NCBI RefSeq assembly: GCF_900129885.1
Contig: NZ_FQXE01000012.1
Location: 109,761-173,760 of the forward strand
Source: Pollutimonas bauzanensis
GTDB lineage: Bacteria > Pseudomonadota > Gammaproteobacteria > Burkholderiales > Burkholderiaceae_B
Direction of reading: 5' to 3'
Length of the DNA: 64,000 nt
Both the position numbers and the translations under genes were made by a program. The notes under the pieces were generated by a model, which saw nothing but the letters and a program-made list of their open reading frames with translations, searched no databases and was not told where the DNA came from. Shown here one piece after another: positions 58,568-64,000 of the stretch (position 1 is its first letter; every line of letters starts with the position of its first letter).

Positions 58568-61003
58568 CTAGAACTCGACCTCAGCCGACAGCAGGACGGT
58601 GCGCGGCGCCGCCACAGTCCCCACCGTGAGCAGCGTGCTGCTGGACAACCAGTAGCGCTCGTTGGTCACGTTCTCCACCGTGGCGCGCAAGGTGACCGGA
58701 TGGCCACTGACCTTCGTGCGGTACCGCGCGCCCACGTCGTAGCGGGTCCACGACGGCAGCGTCAGGGTGTTCTCCGCGTCGTAGGGCGTCGCCGCGGTGT
58801 GGATGGCGCGCGCATTCAGGCTCAGTCCCGACACCCAGGGCAGGTCCCAGTCGGCGCCCAGGTTGAACGTGCGCTTGGGCACGCCGTTGGCATTATTGCC
58901 CTGGTTCACGCCACCGGCCGTGCGCTGCAGCTTTGCGTCATAGAAGGTGGCGCTAGCCATCAGGCGCAGGCCGCGCATGACTTCGCCAACGGCCGACAGC
59001 TCCAAGCCGCGGTTGCGCTGCTCGCCGTCGAAGCTATAGACGTTGGTGAACGGATCGGTAATGGCATTGGGCCGGTCGATCTGGAACACGGAAACGGTGG
59101 TAATGACGCGGTCCCAGTCCACTTTCACGCCTGCCTCGTACTGCTTGGACTTGTACGGTGCGAACACCTGTCCGGCATTGGCGGCGTCGACGGGCGCCGT
59201 ACCGCCGCGGGTCAGGCCCGAGGTGAAGTTGCCGTACACCGAGACGTTCTCCAGTGGCCGCAAGACGATGCCAGCCAGTGGCGAGATGGCGTCTTCATCG
59301 TAGGACGAAGTGACCCCGCCTGCCGCGTTGAAATTCTCCGACTTCACTTGCTGCTGGCGCAGGCCGCCGGTGATCAGGATCCGGCCGTTGGCGAACGACA
59401 AGGTGTCGGTCAGCGAGAGGCTGGAGAGTGTGGTCTCCGAGGTCTTGGTGGGTGATTCACGGTCGCCGGTCATCGGGATCAACGGCACGGGGTTGTAGAT
59501 ATTGGAATCGGTCGTCTGGCTCGCGGGCGCCGACAGGAAGAAGCTGCCCGCTTCCGACTTGAGGATCGAACCCGACAGGCTCACCACGTGCTTGACCCCG
59601 AATGTATCGAAGTTCGTGCGCGCGCCGACCTCGCCAGTCTTGTTGCGCGAATAGGCGTCATACCAGGCATTGAGCACCCGGAAGTTGCCCTGCGCATCGA
59701 CGGCATTGGTGGTCCGCGCCGAAGGAAAGTCCTGTTCGCTGGCGCCGTAGCGATAGCCGGCCGCGGCATAAACCATGAGACGGTCGGAAACGTCGTATTC
59801 CAGGCGCGAGGCAACCGTCGAGTCGCGCGACATCAGGTCCGCGCCGGAATAGATGGCGCGATGTCCGGAAGGCGGCGAGGGAATATTCGAGATACCCGGC
59901 CGGAATCCGTTCTGCGAGCGGAAGTTGTCGATGTTCTCGCGCTGCGAGTAGGTATCCAGCGACCACCGCAGCGTGGGCGAGCGGTAGTCCAGCGCCAGCG
60001 CGCCCAGGCCGAATTTCTGCCGGCCATTGTCCAGGCTGGTTTCGCCGTTGCGATATGCGCCGTTGAAGCGGATGCCCCATTGCTTGTCCGCGCCGAAGCG
60101 GCGGCCCATGTCCAGATGCGCTCCCAGGACCGACCTGCTTTCGTAGGTCGTGGTCAGACGGGTCAGGGGTTCATCGCCGGCGCGCTTGGTGACGATATTG
60201 ATATTGCCGCCGACGCTGCCATTGGGACTGATGCCATACATCAGCGTGCCGGGGCCTTTGAGGACTTCGACACGCTCCATGAGGGCGGCCGGCATGCGGT
60301 TGGACGAGGTCAGGCCATACAGGCCGTTCAGGCCGACGTCACCGCTGGTGACATTGTAGCCGCGGATCTGGAAGTCTTCGCTGAAGCTGCCAGTGGACGT
60401 CATCATGCGCACCGATGATTCGTTGACGACCACGTCGGCCAGAGTGCGGGCCTGCTGGTCCGCAAGCATCTGCGACGTGTAGTTGGTGGTGCTGAAAGGC
60501 GTGTCCATCACATCCGCCGAACCCAGCACGCCCAGCCCGCCGCCGCTCGCGACCTGGCCGCCGGCGTAAGGCGCGGGAAGCCCGCCTTCGGCTGCGTTGC
60601 CGGTCACGGTAACGGGCGCCAACTGCGCCGTGTCGACAGAACGCCGCAGATTGATCGTATTTCCCTCGCGCGAGTATTCAATCCCTGTACCCGCCAGCAG
60701 CCTATTGAGCGCCTGTTCCGGCGTCAAGTTTCCGCTGACTGCCGGCGCCGACAGGCCCCGGACCAGGTCGGAGGTATAGAGGAACTGCAAGGATGTTTGC
60801 TGCCCCAGCTGCAGCAGCGCATTGCTTAGCGACTGCTGCGAAATATTGATTTGCACAGCGGCCTCCTGCGCCTGCGCCTGCTGCGGCATGAGAGCCATGA
60901 CAAAAGGTGCCGACAGAGCCAGGGCAGTCAGTATGGCGGGTAACCGGCTCCGCACCATATGCGTTGCACGCGCCTCGCGAGTGCGGGAAATGGGGTCAAT
61001 CAC
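58568..61003 (-). CDS. TonB-dependent siderophore receptor with signalling domain (system 2)
   Basis: An 811-residue receptor. The signal peptide ends near AQAQ (46), the STN domain lies at 50-120 (INISQQSLSNALLQLGQQTS), and the plug carries DFQIRGYNVTSGDVGLNGLYG and ERVEVLKGPGTLMYGISPNGSVGG, typical of ferric-siderophore receptors of the FhuE/ferrichrome-coprogen group. The barrel ends in SAEVEF. It is preceded by its own FecI and FecR genes. An internal start at 60958 (MVRSRLPAIL) would also give a good signal peptide. Confidence 0.94.
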   Translation of the reverse strand: MIDPISRTREARATHMVRSRLPAILTALALSAPFVMALMPQQAQAQEAAVQINISQQSLSNALLQLGQQTSLQFLYTSDLVRGLSAPAVSGNLTPEQALNRLLAGTGIEYSREGNTINLRRSVDTAQLAPVTVTGNAAEGGLPAPYAGGQVASGGGLGVLGSADVMDTPFSTTNYTSQMLADQQARTLADVVVNESSVRMMTSTGSFSEDFQIRGYNVTSGDVGLNGLYGLTSSNRMPAALMERVEVLKGPGTLMYGISPNGSVGGNINIVTKRAGDEPLTRLTTTYESRSVLGAHLDMGRRFGADKQWGIRFNGAYRNGETSLDNGRQKFGLGALALDYRSPTLRWSLDTYSQRENIDNFRSQNGFRPGISNIPSPPSGHRAIYSGADLMSRDSTVASRLEYDVSDRLMVYAAAGYRYGASEQDFPSARTTNAVDAQGNFRVLNAWYDAYSRNKTGEVGARTNFDTFGVKHVVSLSGSILKSEAGSFFLSAPASQTTDSNIYNPVPLIPMTGDRESPTKTSETTLSSLSLTDTLSFANGRILITGGLRQQQVKSENFNAAGGVTSSYDEDAISPLAGIVLRPLENVSVYGNFTSGLTRGGTAPVDAANAGQVFAPYKSKQYEAGVKVDWDRVITTVSVFQIDRPNAITDPFTNVYSFDGEQRNRGLELSAVGEVMRGLRLMASATFYDAKLQRTAGGVNQGNNANGVPKRTFNLGADWDLPWVSGLSLNARAIHTAATPYDAENTLTLPSWTRYDVGARYRTKVSGHPVTLRATVENVTNERYWLSSSTLLTVGTVAAPRTVLLSAEVEF

Positions 61004-61164
61004 GAAAGTTTTCCTAATTCAATGTTTCGGTTGCGCGCAGCGCCAACCCTTGGGTACTGAGGTTCCTGAAGGCGCGGCTTATGCGTACAAACCCACCTCC
61101 TCATCAAGTACGACGAGCGAACCAAGCAAAACCCTGAATCGAAAACCCGACTATTTTGTAACAG

Positions 61165-61185
61165 CAATGCGTTTTGTTCTCATTG
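61165..61185 (-). promoter_or_regulatory. Fur-like dyad upstream of receptor 2
   Basis: On the minus strand CAATG, 11 bases, CATTG, including AATGAGAACA, lies 160 bases before the receptor start in a 273-base gap. It resembles a weak Fur site. The FecI-dependent receptor promoter should also be in this gap but I could not identify it with confidence. Confidence 0.3.
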
Positions 61186-61276
61186 CCGTTTCTGGAACTT
61201 GCGCGCACGCGCCCCTCAACCACGCTGCGCGGATGAATAAACTGCGTTCGAAGAAAAAGTGGCTCTGACCGATCAA

Positions 61277-62272
61277 TCAGCGCAACAAGGCGAGATCGGC
61301 GCCGCCATCGGCTCGCAGACGGACAGCGACTGGCAGCGTAGTGCGCAATGCCTGCAGAAAGGAATCCGCGTCCCTTATATTGAACACGCCCGTCATGCTC
61401 AGGCCTTTCAGCCGGCTGTCCGCCAGGCGGATGGGGGACGCCAGATAGCGATTCATCTCATGAATCACCCGTTCAAGCGGCTGCTCCTTGAAAACCACCT
61501 TGCCCTGGCGCCAGGCCGTCAATGCGGCGATATCCGTATCTTCAACGGCGGCGAGCTCCCCCGGTTGGACATGGGTGCGCTGGCTTGCCGTCAATGTCGC
61601 TGTGTGTCTGTTCCACCACTGCCCGGAGGTCACCTCGACAGAACCCGACTGCACGGCCACATCCACCTGCGCGGCATCGCGCCGCACATTGAACTGCGTG
61701 CCGGTGACTCGAACAGACGCTGGGCCGGCATCGACCAGGAAGGGCTGCCGCGCGTTGTGCGCCACGGAGAACATGACTTCGCCCTCCAGCAATTCGACGC
61801 GCCGCTGATCATCGTAGTAACGAACAACGATACGGCTACGGGTGTTCAGTTCCAGCACGGAGCCGTCGGGCAAGGTTTCCGATCGCTGCTCGCCAGCGAC
61901 CGTCGCGTACTCGGCTTCGAAGGACGGACTGCCCGTCAAGGCACGCGGAAGACCGACGCCCGCCACAAGCGCCGCGGCACAGGCGGCGGCCCCGCCCGCA
62001 ATCCATTGCCGCCGCGAAAGGCGGGGCCTGGAACCGCCATGCGATTGCGGCGCCTCCAGCAGCTCACGCAACTCGTCTTCGGCAATCAGGCTGGCGGCCT
62101 GCCATATCTCGTCGATTGCCCGGTATTCGTGTTCATGACGGCTGTCCGCCTCGCGCCACTGGCCGAACTGCTGCTTTTCAGCCAGAGTGAACCTGCCCGA
62201 ATGCACGCGAGCGAACCAATAGGCCGCGGCTTCGCGGGGGTCGTTTGGTAAATGAGGCGTGTTGTCGTTCAT
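61277..62272 (-). CDS. FecR family regulator (system 2)
   Basis: A 331-residue FecR protein, paralogous to the one at 56841: cytoplasmic EAAAYWFARVHSGRFTLAEKQQFGQW, a membrane helix near 85-105 (WIAGGAAACAAALVAGVGL) and a periplasmic domain with LPDGSVLELNTRSRIVVRYYDD and VTGTQFNVRRDAAQVDVAVQSG. The start MNDNTPHLPN is chosen because family homology begins there. It should connect receptor 2 to the sigma factor encoded 90 bases upstream. Confidence 0.92.
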   Translation of the reverse strand: MNDNTPHLPNDPREAAAYWFARVHSGRFTLAEKQQFGQWREADSRHEHEYRAIDEIWQAASLIAEDELRELLEAPQSHGGSRPRLSRRQWIAGGAAACAAALVAGVGLPRALTGSPSFEAEYATVAGEQRSETLPDGSVLELNTRSRIVVRYYDDQRRVELLEGEVMFSVAHNARQPFLVDAGPASVRVTGTQFNVRRDAAQVDVAVQSGSVEVTSGQWWNRHTATLTASQRTHVQPGELAAVEDTDIAALTAWRQGKVVFKEQPLERVIHEMNRYLASPIRLADSRLKGLSMTGVFNIRDADSFLQALRTTLPVAVRLRADGGADLALLR

Positions 62273-62362
62273 GGAATCTGGGATGTAGGAAGCTGCTTGG
62301 CATCCGCGCCAATTTGCGGGCCCTTCATTGAATAAGACGTTTGAGAAGGCCAAAACCCTGAA

Positions 62363-62869
62363 TCAATGCGAGGCATAATGTTGTAAGCGATTGCGTAAAT
62401 GCCCGGCCGCCCTGATCATATATTTCTCGACCATACTGACGGAAATACCCAGGCGCTGCGCAATTTCTTCCTGTGTATAGCCTTCCAGCTTGTGCCAGAG
62501 GAACACTTGCCTGCACTTCAGCGGCAATTCGATCAAGGCCTCTTTCAGCGACGCGAGCAACTGCGCCGTGCGCGCGTGGGCATCGGGATCCGTCAGTAGC
62601 GGATGATCGGCTTCCTGCAGCTCGTCCAAAGACAACACATCCAGCACCTGATCGCGCCTATGCACATCCGTCAGGCGGTTGCGCACGCTGCGATGCAGAT
62701 AGCCGCGCGGGTTCTCGATGGCAGATGCGTCCATCGCTAGCAGTTGCACAATGCTATCGTGGGCCGCGTCCTCGGCATTCTGGCGGGAGCTCGAACGCTT
62801 CGCCCATGTATTGACCAGCTCGCTGTAATGAGCGAGCCAGCCTTTCGGGGGCATAGGTGAGCGGGACAT
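62363..62869 (-). CDS. FecI-like ECF sigma factor (system 2)
   Basis: A 168-residue ECF sigma factor: region 2 QNAEDAAHDSIVQLLAMDAS and YLHRSVRNRLTDVHRRDQVL, region 4 LPLKCRQVFLWHKLEGYTQEEIAQRLGISVSMVEKYMIRA. It is closely similar to the system 1 sigma factor (the LPLKCRQVFLW segment is identical), so the two systems probably arose by duplication or separate acquisition of the same type. A strong Fur box precedes it. Confidence 0.93.
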   Translation of the reverse strand: MSRSPMPPKGWLAHYSELVNTWAKRSSSRQNAEDAAHDSIVQLLAMDASAIENPRGYLHRSVRNRLTDVHRRDQVLDVLSLDELQEADHPLLTDPDAHARTAQLLASLKEALIELPLKCRQVFLWHKLEGYTQEEIAQRLGISVSMVEKYMIRAAGHLRNRLQHYASH

Positions 62870-62907
62870 GACAAACAGGGCCGAAGGTGAACCGAATTCG
62901 ACATATT

Positions 62908-62926
62908 AACAATGATTCTCATTACT
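62908..62926 (-). promoter_or_regulatory. Fur box upstream of fecI (system 2)
   Basis: The segment AACAATGATTCTCATTACT contains AATGAT and TCATTA in the correct spacing (13 of 19 bases of the consensus), 38 bases before the start codon. Iron-replete repression of the sigma gene is expected. Confidence 0.75.
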
Positions 62927-63089
62927 GCCTGGCAATGAGGCGGGTTTACAACGCTATGCGCTCGGCAGCGGTTCAGCAAAGTCCGTCCCCCTATGGGTTC
63001 TTTGCTCCCGGTCCGCCCCAAGACAAAACCGCCTTCTGCCGGTTGGAGTGCCTATACAGGGAACCGGACGCCAAACAGGCCCACGGAGC

Positions 63090-64000
63090 TCATATACTGC
63101 CACGATCGAATACATCCTCCAGACCGGCGGCGTCCAGCACGTTCAAGGACCATGCCTCCAGTTGTTCGCCGCTGGCCTCGCGCAGGCGTTGCCGCATGGT
63201 GTCGGGAAGGGAGCCGAACTTGCGGGTCATCTGCCGTTCCAGCATGTCGGCGGCGCCTTCCTGCCTCCACTGGTAGCCCCAGTCTTTTTTTGAATGTGTT
63301 GTCAGCATGGTCGATATCTCCTGAAGATCGTCGCTGTCCGGCAGGTTTGCGGCCTGCGGCAGCGCACGGGCAAACAAGACGTGACGCACCCAGCCGCCGA
63401 AGGCGCGGCGCAGTTCACGGTATTGCGGCCGGCGCGTCAACCGCAATATAGTTTGCAGCAATTCCTGTGTTTGCTCAATCCCCTGACTGTGTTCCAGCCG
63501 GAACAGCAGGCCGGCCAGATTGTCGCCAGGCAGCCCGCCCTGCTCCACCAGCGCGCCTTCGTCCAGCACCAGATAGCGCATGTCGGGCTGGTAGGGCTGC
63601 AATACCGGTGGCGCCTCGTCCATCAGATCAGCGACCCGTGTCGGCGCGGTCCAGCGCGATTCCCCGCTGTACAGCACGATGGGCAGCACCGGCGGCAAGC
63701 GCTGCGGCGGCGGCTGCACCAAGTCGCGCATGGTGATGTCCTCGTACAGCAGCGCGCTGTAGCCCATGATGCGTATGCCCATGATCCGGTCCTGATCGGA
63801 CTGGTGTTCCAGGAGGATCAGCAGATACAGCATGATGCCGTCGCGCCGCCGTACGCGCCAGACCAGATCGCCGCGCCGATCGCGCTGCCAGCCGCTGACG
63901 TAGTTGGTGGGTAGCGGCTCCAGGGTGTCCAGATCCAGCATGGCCAGCAAGGCGGGGGGCAGGATGCCCTGGAACAGGGCGCGGACCATGTGGGGGCTGC
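63090..64000 (-). CDS. Rpn family recombination-promoting nuclease / putative transposase (5' end outside window)
   Basis: At least 303 residues of an Rpn (YhgA-like, PD-(D/E)XK) protein. The frame continues past the ATG at 63989 with the codons SPH before MVRALFQG, matching the family segment SxPHMVRALLQ, so the true start lies beyond the window. Core motifs are GDLVWRVRRRDG, YLLILLEHQSDQDRIMGIRIMGY and LPIVLYSG (the catalytic D, E-x-Q pattern). A DUF4351-like tail (LERQMTRKFGSLPDTMRQRL) ends it. It is a mobile-element-related gene family, often multi-copy. Confidence 0.82.
   Translation of the reverse strand, partial: SPHMVRALFQGILPPALLAMLDLDTLEPLPTNYVSGWQRDRRGDLVWRVRRRDGIMLYLLILLEHQSDQDRIMGIRIMGYSALLYEDITMRDLVQPPPQRLPPVLPIVLYSGESRWTAPTRVADLMDEAPPVLQPYQPDMRYLVLDEGALVEQGGLPGDNLAGLLFRLEHSQGIEQTQELLQTILRLTRRPQYRELRRAFGGWVRHVLFARALPQAANLPDSDDLQEISTMLTTHSKKDWGYQWRQEGAADMLERQMTRKFGSLPDTMRQRLREASGEQLEAWSLNVLDAAGLEDVFDRGSI

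Overview
The window is about 64 kb of GC-rich DNA that looks chromosomal, from a betaproteobacterium and most likely an Alcaligenaceae-type Burkholderiales (Bordetella/Achromobacter/Pusillimonas relatives). The reasons are a GlpS/GlpT-type glycerol ABC transporter next to glpR and glpK, a Bug-family (TctC-like) binding protein, several FecI/FecR/TonB-receptor sets, EmrAB and MacAB pumps with NodT-type outer membrane partners, and the codon bias. The species cannot be named from this sequence alone. No rRNA, CRISPR array, complete insertion sequence, integrase or replication origin was seen.

Layout. 0-7 kb: glycerol uptake and phosphorylation (glpT start, glpS, divergent glpR-glpK), a methyltransferase, a TM2 protein, a lipoate-ligase-like protein, a DUF5993-dsbB pair and a small ribbon-helix-helix (RHH) protein. 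7-12.6 kb: a SulP transporter, a zinc/cadmium/lead P-type ATPase with its divergent MerR-type regulator and operator, an AhpD-like protein and a broken antitoxin-RES toxin pair. 13-23 kb: one long minus-strand respiratory operon with a small membrane subunit, a CuA subunit II, a haem-copper subunit I, haem O synthase, an SCO protein, a cytochrome b fused to ferredoxin and an MvhD-like domain, a membrane-anchored unknown, a second haem-copper-like subunit I, and a cytochrome b fused to 2Fe-2S and FAD/NAD domains. Neither haem-copper subunit has the active-site tyrosine at the usual His+4 position. Together with the subunit II/subunit I/SCO order, this suggests a CuA-type nitric oxide reductase (NorSY-SenC type) rather than, or as well as, an oxidase.

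23-31 kb: a Bug protein and a dihydrodipicolinate-synthase-family enzyme, a junction of two truncated genes, then a nitric-oxide defence locus. In that locus a quinol-type norB and a di-iron repair protein (ric) are transcribed from an exact sigma-54 promoter match, away from norR, with three GGT-N7-ACC NorR sites between them. 31-45.5 kb: a tautomerase, an MBL hydrolase of persulfide-dioxygenase type, a BacA/SbmA-like ABC exporter, SirB2, YeiH with its LysR regulator, a patatin phospholipase, an EamA permease, a MarR-controlled EmrAB efflux operon with its own outer membrane factor, and a ferritin-like protein.

45.5-49.3 kb is an accessory patch beginning at a tRNA-Asn gene. It holds a LexA-like box and phage-type small ORFs, a terminase fragment, an alpha/beta hydrolase, an internally deleted fecI gene, higBA and a shortened RHH antitoxin. 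49.3-63 kb: a MacA-MacB-outer membrane factor export operon downstream of two tandem FecI-FecR-TonB receptor systems, each sigma gene with a Fur-like box. They form an iron/siderophore uptake and probably export locus. The window ends inside an Rpn-family nuclease gene.
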